DNA of 64,000 nucleotides from Mesorhizobium shangrilense (GTDB lineage: Bacteria; Pseudomonadota; Alphaproteobacteria; Rhizobiales; Rhizobiaceae), in the NCBI RefSeq assembly GCF_028826155.1, contig NZ_JAQGPN010000001.1, forward strand, positions 3,911,501-3,975,500. Reading direction: 5' to 3'. Under the pieces are notes generated by a model. That model worked only from the letters and a program-made list of their open reading frames with translations, did not search any database and was not told where the DNA came from. Position 1 is the stretch's first letter. Each line of letters opens with the position of its first letter. Positions 49,149 to 57,515 of this stretch are shown in pieces. A program made the translations under genes and the position numbers.

Positions 49149-49324
49149 CGCGCCTATCCCACCTTTTCCGTGGTGCGGAGTTGGCCCCACTCTTCATGCG
49201 TCATGCGAGCGCCGCAAATGATCGCTTGCGATTCCGGCGCCAGGCGAAGAGCGTCGCTTCCCTCCGTGCCAGGGCAATCAATTCAAGATGACGAGGCCGC
49301 GTATCCGTCGGCCAACGCCGCAGC

Positions 49325-49357
49325 GTGTGGGAGAGCGGACCTTGCCGCCCTCCCCAC
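49325..49357 (-). promoter_or_regulatory. Intercistronic hairpin after frcB
   Basis: On the minus strand GTGGGGAGGGCGG (49357-49345) pairs with 49338-49325 over 13 bp with one G-U pair and one bulge, around a 6-base loop. No T-run follows. It is 24 bases after the frcB stop and in the gap before frcC. Such hairpins often protect the 3' end of the binding-protein message, so that it is made in excess of the permease. Confidence 0.6.
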
Positions 49358-49380
49358 TACGCTCCTTCAGTGCGACGGCA

Positions 49381-50415
49381 TCAGCCCCAGCACTTGTCCA
49401 GGCCGGCCTTGGTGTCGATCGAGTCGACGCCGGATGCCGGCTTGTCCGTGATGAGGGTGACGCCGGTGTCGAAGAAGTCCTTGCCTTCGGTTGCCTTCGG
49501 CTTTTCGCCGGAGTCGGCGAACTTCTTGATCGCCTCGATGCCCATCGCCGCCATCACCAGCGGGTACTGCTGCGAGGTCGCGCCGATGATGCCTTCCGCG
49601 ACGTTCTTGACGCCCGGGCAGCCGCCGTCGACCGACACGATCAGCACGTCCTTCTCCTTGCCGACCGCCTTCAGCGCCTGGTAGGCGCCCGCCGCGGCAG
49701 GCTCGTTGATGGTGTGGATCACGTTGATGTTCGGGTTCACCTGCAGCAGGTTCTCCATCGCACGGAGACCGCCCTGCTCGTTGCCGTCGGTGTAGTCGTG
49801 GCCGGCAATGCGCGGATCGTCCTCGTCGCCGATCTTGTTCTCGTCCTTCACATCAATGCCGAAGCCCTGCATGAAGCCCTGGTCGCGCAGGACGTCCACG
49901 GTCACCTGCGACGGATTGATGTCGAGGAAGCCGATGACGGCGTCCTTGGCCTTGTCGCCGAGGGTGGCGGCCGCCCACTTGCCGATCAGGATGCCGGCCT
50001 GGCGGTTGTCGGTGGCGAACGTCATGTCGGCCTCGGAGATCGGCTCGAGCGGGGTGTCGAGCGCGATGACCAGGATGCCGGCCGCACGCGCCTTCTGAAC
50101 CGAGGGAACGATCGCCTTCGTATCGGAAGGAGTTATCAGGATGCCCTTGGCGCCATCGGCGATGCATGTCTCGATGGCAGCCACCTGGCTTTCGTTGTCG
50201 CCGTCGATCTTGCCGGCATAGGACTTCAGCGAAACGCCGAGTTCCTGCGCCTTGGCGGTGGCGCCTTCCTTCATCTTCACGAAGAACGGATTGCTATCCG
50301 TCTTGGTGATCAGGCAGGCACCGACCTCCTGCGCGGAGGCCGGCATCGAGATGGCGGCCAACGCGACTGCGGTCGCCGCAAAGACAGTTGATTTGAGAAG
50401 CGTTTTCCTGCTCAC
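49381..50415 (-). CDS. frcB: Fructose ABC transporter substrate-binding protein
   Basis: A 344-residue periplasmic binding protein of the ribose/fructose type. Signal peptide 1-28 ([25 protein letters not shown]); the mature part has the two-lobed fold: [76 protein letters not shown]. This matches FrcB. Start GTG 50415 with a GGGAGGA site. It is the first gene of frcBCA and is divergent from frcR. Confidence 0.93.
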   Translation of the reverse strand: MSRKTLLKSTVFAATAVALAAISMPASAQEVGACLITKTDSNPFFVKMKEGATAKAQELGVSLKSYAGKIDGDNESQVAAIETCIADGAKGILITPSDTKAIVPSVQKARAAGILVIALDTPLEPISEADMTFATDNRQAGILIGKWAAATLGDKAKDAVIGFLDINPSQVTVDVLRDQGFMQGFGIDVKDENKIGDEDDPRIAGHDYTDGNEQGGLRAMENLLQVNPNINVIHTINEPAAAGAYQALKAVGKEKDVLIVSVDGGCPGVKNVAEGIIGATSQQYPLVMAAMGIEAIKKFADSGEKPKATEGKDFFDTGVTLITDKPASGVDSIDTKAGLDKCWG

Positions 50416-50518
50416 GACTATCCTCCCAGAAGAACAAGAACTCACGCCGGTAGCGCCTCCCGCACCGCCCGGCCGGCCGACCTTGGCCCGTATTCACCAA
50501 CACCATTCTGGATCGCCT

Positions 50519-50553
50519 GTCAATAAATAAATCACTCTTATTTAAGTATTGAC
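50519..50553. promoter_or_regulatory. Candidate FrcR operator between frcB and frcR
   Basis: Perfect arms GTCAATA (50519-50525) and TATTGAC (50547-50553) flank an AT-rich centre whose halves also pair in part. TTGAC hexamers, the likely -35 elements facing both genes, are inside the arms. This is the expected position of a ROK-family repressor. Confidence 0.6.
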
Positions 50554-50611
50554 TTGCGATCCCGTCCCCCGCATGGTTTAGCGGTGCGACGACGATAGAC
50601 TGGAGGATTTT

Positions 50612-51835
50612 GTGGAGGTGGGCAACCCCAGGCAGGGACCGTCCGAGCTTTTGGATAGCCGTATCCGCGGGACCAACCAGAGCGGAATGCGTGACTACAA
50701 CGAGCGCCTCGCGCTCTCGCTCGTGCGCCAGCACGGGCCGCTCGCCAAGTCCGACATCGCGCGCACGACCGGGCTCTCGGCCCAGACCGTCTCCGTCATC
50801 ATGCGAGAGCTGGAGGCGGAAGGGTTGTTGGTGCGCCAGGAGCCGATCCGCGGCCGCATCGGCCAACCCTCGGTGCCGATGGCGCTCAACCCCGACGGCG
50901 CCTATTTCCTCGGCCTGAAAATCGGACGCCGCAGCGCCGAACTGGTACTCATCGACTTCCTCGGCAACGTCCGCTCGATGCAGCAGTTTCCGTACCGCTA
51001 TCCGGTTCCGCAAGCCACGGTCGAGTTCGTCCGCAATGGCATCGCCCGGGCGCGGCGTGAATTGACCGATGAACAGGCCACGCGCATCGCGGGCCTCGGC
51101 ATCGCAATGCCATTCGAACTCTGGAATTGGGCGGACGCCATTAACGCGCCACGGGAGGCGATGACCGAATGGCGCGACCGTAACATCCAGGCCGAGCTGC
51201 GCGCCGAGTTCGACTTTCCGGTCTACCTCCAGAATGACGCCACCGCCGCCTGCGGCGCCGAACTGGTCTTCGGTGAAAAGACCGGCGTGCGCGACTTCGT
51301 CTATTTCTACATCGGCGCCTTCGCCGGTGGCGGCGTGGTGCTCGACGGACGGCTCTTTGACGGGCCGTCGGGTAACGCCGGCGCGCTCGGCTCGATGCCG
51401 GTCCCGTGCCGCGACGGGCGTATGCGCCAACTCATCGACATCGCCTCCATCGCGATGCTGGAGAAGATGTTGAACAGGCGCGGCGTCGACGGCTCGCATC
51501 TGTGGACTTCGCCGGAAGACTGGGGAGATGTCGGCGACGATCTGGAGGCATGGCTCGACGAGGCGTCCGAAGCGCTCGCCTACGCGATCGTGTCGGCCGC
51601 CTCGGTGATCGACTTCGAGGCCGCGGTCATCGACGGCTGGATGCCTGCCGCGATCCGCGCCCGGCTGGTGGCGGCCGTGAGCGGCGCCATCGCGAAGATC
51701 GATGTGGAGGGGCTGCGTCTACCCGTAGTGCGCGAGGGCACCGTCGGCATCCACGCCCGCGCGCTCGGCGCGGCCAGCCTGCCGCTGTCCGAACGCTTCC
51801 TGATCGGCGCCGGCCTGCTTGCCAAGCGGAACTGA
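50612..51835 (+). CDS. frcR: ROK family transcriptional regulator of fructose uptake
   Basis: A 407-residue ROK regulator. The N-terminal winged helix is at about 25-80 (LALSLVRQHGPLAKSDIARTTGLSAQTVSVIMRELEAEGLL). The sugar-kinase-like part includes LQNDATAACGAEL, FVYFYIGAFAGGGVVLDGRL and GPSGNAGALGSMPV. The usual ROK zinc motif (CxCGxxGC) is absent: after GSMPVPCRDG the sequence continues RMRQLIDIAS. It starts at GTG 50612 with GGAGG upstream. In Sinorhizobium the regulator of the frc cluster is of this type. Confidence 0.88.
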   Translation: MEVGNPRQGPSELLDSRIRGTNQSGMRDYNERLALSLVRQHGPLAKSDIARTTGLSAQTVSVIMRELEAEGLLVRQEPIRGRIGQPSVPMALNPDGAYFLGLKIGRRSAELVLIDFLGNVRSMQQFPYRYPVPQATVEFVRNGIARARRELTDEQATRIAGLGIAMPFELWNWADAINAPREAMTEWRDRNIQAELRAEFDFPVYLQNDATAACGAELVFGEKTGVRDFVYFYIGAFAGGGVVLDGRLFDGPSGNAGALGSMPVPCRDGRMRQLIDIASIAMLEKMLNRRGVDGSHLWTSPEDWGDVGDDLEAWLDEASEALAYAIVSAASVIDFEAAVIDGWMPAAIRARLVAAVSGAIAKIDVEGLRLPVVREGTVGIHARALGAASLPLSERFLIGAGLLAKRN

Positions 51836-51946
51836 CCGATGCCGGCCGACGCCCCTGCCCTGCCACCACGAGACCGTTGCAACCGGCAAGCCGCCGAACT
51901 ATGCGCTCGGAGCATGATGCTCGGGAACTGACAGGGGCACCCCACC

Positions 51947-52870
51947 ATGATCATCTGCTGCGGCGAAGCTCTGATCGACATGCTGCCACGCGTGAGCACC
52001 CAGGGCGAACCGTCCTTCGCGCCCTATGCGGGCGGCGCCGTGTTCAACAGCGCGATCGCGCTCGGTCGCCTCGGCGCACCGGTCGAGTTCTTTTCGGGCC
52101 TGTCATCCGATCTGTTCGGGGAGCAGCTCCGCGAGGTGCTGGCCGCAAGCAATGTCGGCTCGCGTTACGCGCCCGTCTCCGACCGTCCGACGACACTGGC
52201 ATTCGTGCGTCTGGTCGACGGCCATGCAACCTACACCTTCTACGACGAGAACACCGCCGGCCGCATGCTTTCGGAGGCCGACCTGCCGAGCCTCACCGAG
52301 CCCGTGCACGCCATGCTCTTCGGCGCCATCAGCCTGATCCCCGAGCCCTGCGGCTCCGCCTACGAGGCGCTGATGCGGCGGGAGCACGAGGCGCGCGTGA
52401 TGATGTTCGATCCGAACATCCGCCCGAACTTCATCACCGACAAGGAGAAGCATCTCGGCCGCATGCGGCGCATGATGGCCATGGCCGACATCGTGAAGCT
52501 CTCGGACGACGACCTCGTCTGGTTCGGCGAGACCGGCTCACCTGCGGAGATCGCGGCGCGCTGGCTGGACAGCGGGCCCAAGCTCGTCATCATCACCGGC
52601 GGCAGCAAGGGCGCCACCGCCTATACGAACCAGCATGTAGTGACGGTCGCCGCCAAACGGGTCGAGGTGGTCGACACGGTCGGCGCCGGGGACACCTTTA
52701 ACGCCGGCGTGCTCGCCTCCTTGAACGAACAGGGACTGCTCTCCAAGGATGCGGTCGCCGGGCTCACCGAAGGTCAGATCCGTGCCGCCCTGTCGCTCGG
52801 CGCGGATGCTGCCGCCGTGACCGTCGCGCGCGCCGGCGCCAATCCGCCGTGGCGCAAGGAACTCGCCTGA
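51947..52870 (+). CDS. frcK: PfkB family fructokinase
   Basis: A 307-residue ribokinase-family enzyme that likely phosphorylates fructose after import. N-terminal motif GGAVFNSAIALGRLG (about 29-43) and the C-terminal DTVGAGDTFNAGVLA, with the catalytic Asp near residue 248. Other residues: the lid segment and a Tyr/Phe-rich part around 100 (TFYDENTAG). Lies 111 bases after frcR on the same strand. In Sinorhizobium the kinase gene follows frcA; here it follows frcR. Product: fructose-6- or fructose-1-phosphate, not decided from the sequence. Confidence 0.9.
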   Translation: MIICCGEALIDMLPRVSTQGEPSFAPYAGGAVFNSAIALGRLGAPVEFFSGLSSDLFGEQLREVLAASNVGSRYAPVSDRPTTLAFVRLVDGHATYTFYDENTAGRMLSEADLPSLTEPVHAMLFGAISLIPEPCGSAYEALMRREHEARVMMFDPNIRPNFITDKEKHLGRMRRMMAMADIVKLSDDDLVWFGETGSPAEIAARWLDSGPKLVIITGGSKGATAYTNQHVVTVAAKRVEVVDTVGAGDTFNAGVLASLNEQGLLSKDAVAGLTEGQIRAALSLGADAAAVTVARAGANPPWRKELA

Positions 52871-53111
52871 AACGCGCTGCGTTAGCGCCGCCATCCGATC
52901 AATTTATGTTGCCGAATGCGTGCGACCGCACTGCCGCGCCGGCAGGCGCCGCGTAACTCTCTGCAATTGAACAATTTTTTGCGAAAGCCGGCTTATATGC
53001 CGGTAACAGACGCGGGAGCTGCCTCAGCGGTGACCAAGCCCGCCGACCTATCTCGCCTCGTCCAACTCTGGTATCTCCCGCGCCAAATCGGGCTAGGCTT
53101 AGGAAGATTTC

Positions 53112-54254
53112 ATGCAGTTCATCGACCTCGGGGCACAACGCGACCGCATTCGGGAAAAGCTGCGCGCAGCGATCGACAACGTTGTGGACGACGGCCGCTA
53201 CATCCTCGGGCCCCAGGTCGCCGAATTCGAGAAGCAGCTGGCCGCCTATGTGGGCGTGAAGCATGTCGTGGCCTGCGCCAACGGCACGGACGCGCTGCTG
53301 CTCCCCCTGCTCGCCGCCGGCATTGGCCCGGGCGACGCCGTCTTCGTGCCCAGCTTCACCTTCGCCGCCACGGCGGAAGTCGTCGCGCTGGCACATGCCG
53401 AGCCGGTGTTCATCGATATCGATCCTGACACCTACAACATCGACATCGCCAGCCTCGAGGCGGCGATCGCCGCCGTGAAGAAGGAAGGCAGGCTGCGGCC
53501 AAAGGCGATCATCCCGGTCGACCTATTCGGCCTTGCCGCGGACTACGACGCGATTACGAAGATTGCGGAGCGCGAAAACCTGCTGGTGATCGAGGACGCC
53601 GCCCAGTCGATCGGCGGCAAGGCGCACGGCAAGATGTGCGGGAGCATGGCCCATGTCGGCTCAACGAGCTTCTACCCGGCCAAGCCGCTCGGTTGCTACG
53701 GCGACGGCGGCGCGATGTTCACCAATGACGACGCATTGGCGGACCGCCTGCGCTCCTTCGCCTTCCACGGCAAGGGCGAGACCCAGTACGACAACGTCCA
53801 TGTCGGCCTGAACTCCCGTCTCGACACGTTGCAGGCGGCGATCCTGATCGAGAAGCTCGCGATCCTCGAGGATGAGATGATCGCCCGGCAGGAAGTGGCC
53901 AAACGCTATGCCGAGGGCCTCGGCGACGTCGTCAAGGTCGCGCATGTTCCGGCCGGCCACCGCTCCGCATGGGCGCAGTACGCCATCGAGACGTCGCACC
54001 GCGACGCGCTGAAGGCTCATCTGCAGAGCAAGCAGATCCCGTCCGTCATCTACTACGTGAAGTCACTCCACGAGCAGGTCGCGTACAAGAAGTACCCGCA
54101 GACGCCGACCGGCCTGCAGGTTTCCGAAACCCTGCCGTCGCGCATCCTCTGCCTGCCGATGCATCCCTATCTGTCGACATCCGACCAGGATCGCATCACC
54201 GACACGATCCGCGGCTTCCTCGAGACCCAGGCAGCGCCGATCGCGGCGGAGTAG
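53112..54254 (+). CDS. DegT/DnrJ/EryC1/StrS aminotransferase
   Basis: A 380-residue PLP aminotransferase of sugar-biosynthesis type. The PLP lysine is Lys191 in SFYPAKPLG; other parts include CANGTDALLLPLLAAGIGPGDAVFVPSFTFAATAE, VIEDAAQS and GLNSRLDTLQAAIL. These enzymes make amino sugars for O-antigen or other surface sugars. No other sugar genes are next to it, so the substrate is unknown. An AT-rich stretch with TTGAAC (52967) and TTATAT (52993) precedes it, but the spacing (20) is not ideal for a promoter. Confidence 0.9.
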   Translation: MQFIDLGAQRDRIREKLRAAIDNVVDDGRYILGPQVAEFEKQLAAYVGVKHVVACANGTDALLLPLLAAGIGPGDAVFVPSFTFAATAEVVALAHAEPVFIDIDPDTYNIDIASLEAAIAAVKKEGRLRPKAIIPVDLFGLAADYDAITKIAERENLLVIEDAAQSIGGKAHGKMCGSMAHVGSTSFYPAKPLGCYGDGGAMFTNDDALADRLRSFAFHGKGETQYDNVHVGLNSRLDTLQAAILIEKLAILEDEMIARQEVAKRYAEGLGDVVKVAHVPAGHRSAWAQYAIETSHRDALKAHLQSKQIPSVIYYVKSLHEQVAYKKYPQTPTGLQVSETLPSRILCLPMHPYLSTSDQDRITDTIRGFLETQAAPIAAE

Positions 54255-54309
54255 CGCTGGCGCCTCGAGCCGTCGGCGAAGGCGGTTTCGGTTACCGGGA
54301 TCAGAGGGG

Positions 54310-56442
54310 CTACAACCTCAAAAGCCAGGCCTCTACCTGCCCCTTGCCCTTGACTTGGACGGGACCGCGCGCCTCGAACACGAACTGATCCTTGAGTTTT
54401 TCATAGACGGCGCGTGTCACCTGAACCGCGTCGGGGATGCTGCCTGATTCCATCCGGCTCGCGAGATTGACGGTATCGCCCCACAGGTCATAGATGTACT
54501 TGCTCTTGCCGATGACGCCGGCCACCACCGGCCCGCTGTTGATGCCCACCCTGATCTTCATCGAGACGTTGTGCTCCATGGCGTGCTCGCGGGTAATGTG
54601 GACCATGCGGATGGCCATGCGCACCATGCGCTCGGCGTGGTTGGCCACCGGAACGGGCAGGCCACACACCGCCATATAGGCGTCGCCCACAGTTTTGATC
54701 TTCTCGATCCCGAGGTCGCTGGCGGCGACATCGAATCGTGTGAACAACCCGTTGAGAAACGTCACGACTTCGGACGGCGGCATCTCCGATGACAGCGCCG
54801 TGAAGCCGACCAGGTCCGCGAAGGCTACCGTGACCTCGGCAAAGCCGTCGGCGATCCCTTCCTCTCCACCGCGCAACCGGTTGGCGATCGGAGCAGGCAG
54901 GACGTTGAGCAGCAGCTCCTCGTTCTCACGGTTCTTGTTCTCGATCACGACATTCTTTTCGCGCAGATCGTCGACCATGCCATTGAAGGCTAGACAGAGC
55001 TGGCCAATCTCGTCGCGCGTGCGGACCGGCACGCTGGCCCCGTAGTCGCCGGCAGCGAAGCGTTTGACGCCTGCGGTGAGTTCGCGCAGCGGTCCGAGCA
55101 GCGCACGCGACAGCCAGGCCGCCGTGGCGACCACCATCAGCAGCGCCAGTCCCCCGACGACGAGCAGATCCCTGCGGAGCTGGGCGATAGGAGCGAAGGC
55201 CTCGGCACTGTCGATCTTGGCGACGAGCGCCCATTTGACGCCGGGAATCGCAAGTGGGCCCCACGAAGCGAGTGTCGGGACGCCACGGTATCCAATGATC
55301 TCGCCAGTACCCTCGACACCGGCGAGCGCAGCCCGGGTAGCCTGAGTGTCGATGCGCTGGTGGAGAACTGGAGTACCATACCGTTGAATGTCACTGATCT
55401 CCTCGTCCGAGCTGCCAACGGACTTGAGTTCGGCGAAATAGTCCTCCCGGTTTTCGTAGAACGTCCGCGGGGCAGAGCGCACCAGGTGGTCGGGTCCGAC
55501 AAGGTAGGCCTCGCCTGTGTCGCCGAATCCTTCCTGCCGCCAACGGCGGCCGCCGGTGACGACATTGTCGATCTCATCGTTAGACAATTGCGCAATCAGC
55601 ACGCCGATGACGACGCCCTGGTCGATGACAGGAGCACCCATGAATGCAATCGGTGCGCCGCCCGACGGTGCATAAGGAGCGAAATCCTCGAGACAGATGG
55701 CCGAGCGGTCGGCGATCTCCGCGCAGCGGGCGACGGCCGAGGCGGCGCTGGAGCGGCGGTAGGGACCGAATTGGAGGGACGTGGTGAAGTCGACCTCCTT
55801 CTGGACAGTGTAGATCAGGCGCCCGGATTTAGGGTCGGCGATCATGAAATCGAAAAAACCGACCGTGGTAGCCGCAGCGCGCATCAGGGGATGAAATACA
55901 GCGTGCAGCCTGCTGTAGTCGCTTCCGTCGCCGGCGTCGTCGAGGAGCTTGCGCCGCTCCGCCGGTTGTGGATTTTCCACAATGTAGTGATACTGCAGAT
56001 AGTAGGGAGCACCACCGACCGGCAGGTAGTCCGACAAAGCTGGTTCCCTGCCCAGGATGCGCGTCATCTGGGGGATGAAGTTCGCCGCGTACCAGTCGCT
56101 GACCTTCTGCTGCAGCTCAGGCGGTGCGCCTGCCCGGTCGAGCTGGTCGACCGCTATCCGGAACTCGCGCGTTGCATCGACCACCATCTTGGAGGTGGCA
56201 AGCAGGCGCAACTGCGCCTGGATCGTACGGAAGTAGGTTTCAACCTGGCGCGTCTTAGTCTGACGGGCGGTGGTGAGTTGGTCGAAAACGGCCTTTTCGA
56301 GGGCGTCGCGGGCGCGGAAGTAGCCGAGCACTCCCGTCACCACGACCGCTATCGCTCCAAGCAGGGCGAGGGTTGCAAAGAGCTTCGCGGCCAAGCCCCA
56401 GCGCGCAGGTCGGGATGAGCCGGTCATGTCCGCGGAAGACAT
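54310..56442 (-). CDS. Membrane adenylate cyclase (class III) with periplasmic sensor
   Basis: A 710-residue cyclase. Membrane segment 1 at about 18-42, periplasmic sensor 43-425 (dCache-like; KVSDWYAANFIPQM, GEAYLVGPDHLVRSAPR), membrane segment 2 at about 425-447, then HAMP (GPLRELTAGVKRFAAGDYGASVPVRTRDEIGQLCLAFNGMV) and a class III cyclase domain (about 525-705): VAFADLVGFTALSS with the metal Asp, IEKIKTVGDAYM and YDLWGDTVNLASRME. The Lys and Asp in these positions are the adenine-specifying pair, so it makes cAMP. The signal is unknown. Convergent with the DegT gene; both neighbours are unrelated. Confidence 0.92.
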   Translation of the reverse strand: MSSADMTGSSRPARWGLAAKLFATLALLGAIAVVVTGVLGYFRARDALEKAVFDQLTTARQTKTRQVETYFRTIQAQLRLLATSKMVVDATREFRIAVDQLDRAGAPPELQQKVSDWYAANFIPQMTRILGREPALSDYLPVGGAPYYLQYHYIVENPQPAERRKLLDDAGDGSDYSRLHAVFHPLMRAAATTVGFFDFMIADPKSGRLIYTVQKEVDFTTSLQFGPYRRSSAASAVARCAEIADRSAICLEDFAPYAPSGGAPIAFMGAPVIDQGVVIGVLIAQLSNDEIDNVVTGGRRWRQEGFGDTGEAYLVGPDHLVRSAPRTFYENREDYFAELKSVGSSDEEISDIQRYGTPVLHQRIDTQATRAALAGVEGTGEIIGYRGVPTLASWGPLAIPGVKWALVAKIDSAEAFAPIAQLRRDLLVVGGLALLMVVATAAWLSRALLGPLRELTAGVKRFAAGDYGASVPVRTRDEIGQLCLAFNGMVDDLREKNVVIENKNRENEELLLNVLPAPIANRLRGGEEGIADGFAEVTVAFADLVGFTALSSEMPPSEVVTFLNGLFTRFDVAASDLGIEKIKTVGDAYMAVCGLPVPVANHAERMVRMAIRMVHITREHAMEHNVSMKIRVGINSGPVVAGVIGKSKYIYDLWGDTVNLASRMESGSIPDAVQVTRAVYEKLKDQFVFEARGPVQVKGKGQVEAWLLRL

Positions 56443-56687
56443 GAATCAACTCCAGCCGACAAGGCGAAATGCGGGGCAGCAACGCCGATGGTCATCCGAG
56501 TTCCGACACAACCCCTGCTGTTGACGACCGTTCGGCCGGCACGGACGACAGATGCTACTGCATTCGCTTCCTGACGGGGAGCGCAATCTTCAATCCATCG
56601 CGGAGGCCATTTGAACCAGAGATCAGTCCGCCGCCCACCCTGGGGTAACACGCCGAACACCGATCAGCGCGCCCGCGACCCTGACCC

Positions 56688-57515
56688 TTACAGCGGCGAC
56701 TTGGCCAGTCTCCCGCAGGAAATGAAAGGCGGGTTGGCGAAATTCGCCTCCGTCTTGCCGTAGTTCAGGGGCGCTCCGTCGAGTGTCACCGTCGCACCGC
56801 CCGCCGCGCGCAGAACTGCGTCGCCGGCGGCAGTATCCCATTCCATGGTGCGTCCGAAGCGCGGATAGAGGTCCGCTTCCGCCGCGGCAAGGAGACAGAA
56901 CTTCAGGGACGATCCGACGGAGATGATCTCGGCGGCTTCGAAGCGGCCGAGATAGGCCAGCGTCTCCTCGTCGATGTGGGAGCGGCTGGCGACGATGGTG
57001 AGCGGCGTAGCGCCTTCCCTGACATGGATCCGATGCCGGTTGAGGACGTCCCCGTTTGCACCAACCTCTGCGGCCTCGGCATGGTCGGACCGGCCCGAAA
57101 ACAGGCGTCCGCTCGCCGGCGCATAGACGACGCCCACGACGGGCACGCCCTGTCTGACGAGCGCGATATTGACGGTGAAGTCGGCGTTGCGCCGGACGAA
57201 TTCGCGGGTGCCGTCGAGCGGGTCGACCAGGAAAAAGGTGTCTCCCAGTTCGGTAGGGAGCAGCCCGCACGAGGCTTCCTCCTCAGCAACGCAGGGGATG
57301 CCGGGGAACTCGGTCCGCAGGCCTTCCAGGATCAGCCGCTCGCTGGCGCGGTCCGCTTCGGTGACGGGCGAGGCGTCGGCCTTCTGCTCGACCGCCATCG
57401 CGCCGTTGAAGACTTCCATGACGAGGCGGCCGGCTTCCAGCGCCAGCCGCTCGAAGGTTGCGACGTACAGGCCCTCGTCAGATGCCCCCGCCGCTGTCGT
57501 ACTGTTCGTCGGCAA
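56688..57515 (-). CDS. cysQ: 3'(2'),5'-bisphosphate nucleotidase
   Basis: A member of the inositol monophosphatase fold that removes phosphate from PAP/PAPS, preventing PAP build-up. Motifs: VTEADRASERLI, VAEEEA (metal Glu), LVDPLDGTREF (metal Asp pair) and EWDTAAGDAVLRAAGG. The start is uncertain: there is no ATG before residue 56 of the longest frame; a TTG at 57515 has GAGAAAG upstream and gives 275 residues, overlapping cysNC by 38 bases. The next candidate, a TTG at 57584, is less likely. It is coupled to and follows cysNC. Confidence 0.87.
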   Translation of the reverse strand: MPTNSTTAAGASDEGLYVATFERLALEAGRLVMEVFNGAMAVEQKADASPVTEADRASERLILEGLRTEFPGIPCVAEEEASCGLLPTELGDTFFLVDPLDGTREFVRRNADFTVNIALVRQGVPVVGVVYAPASGRLFSGRSDHAEAAEVGANGDVLNRHRIHVREGATPLTIVASRSHIDEETLAYLGRFEAAEIISVGSSLKFCLLAAAEADLYPRFGRTMEWDTAAGDAVLRAAGGATVTLDGAPLNYGKTEANFANPPFISCGRLAKSPL

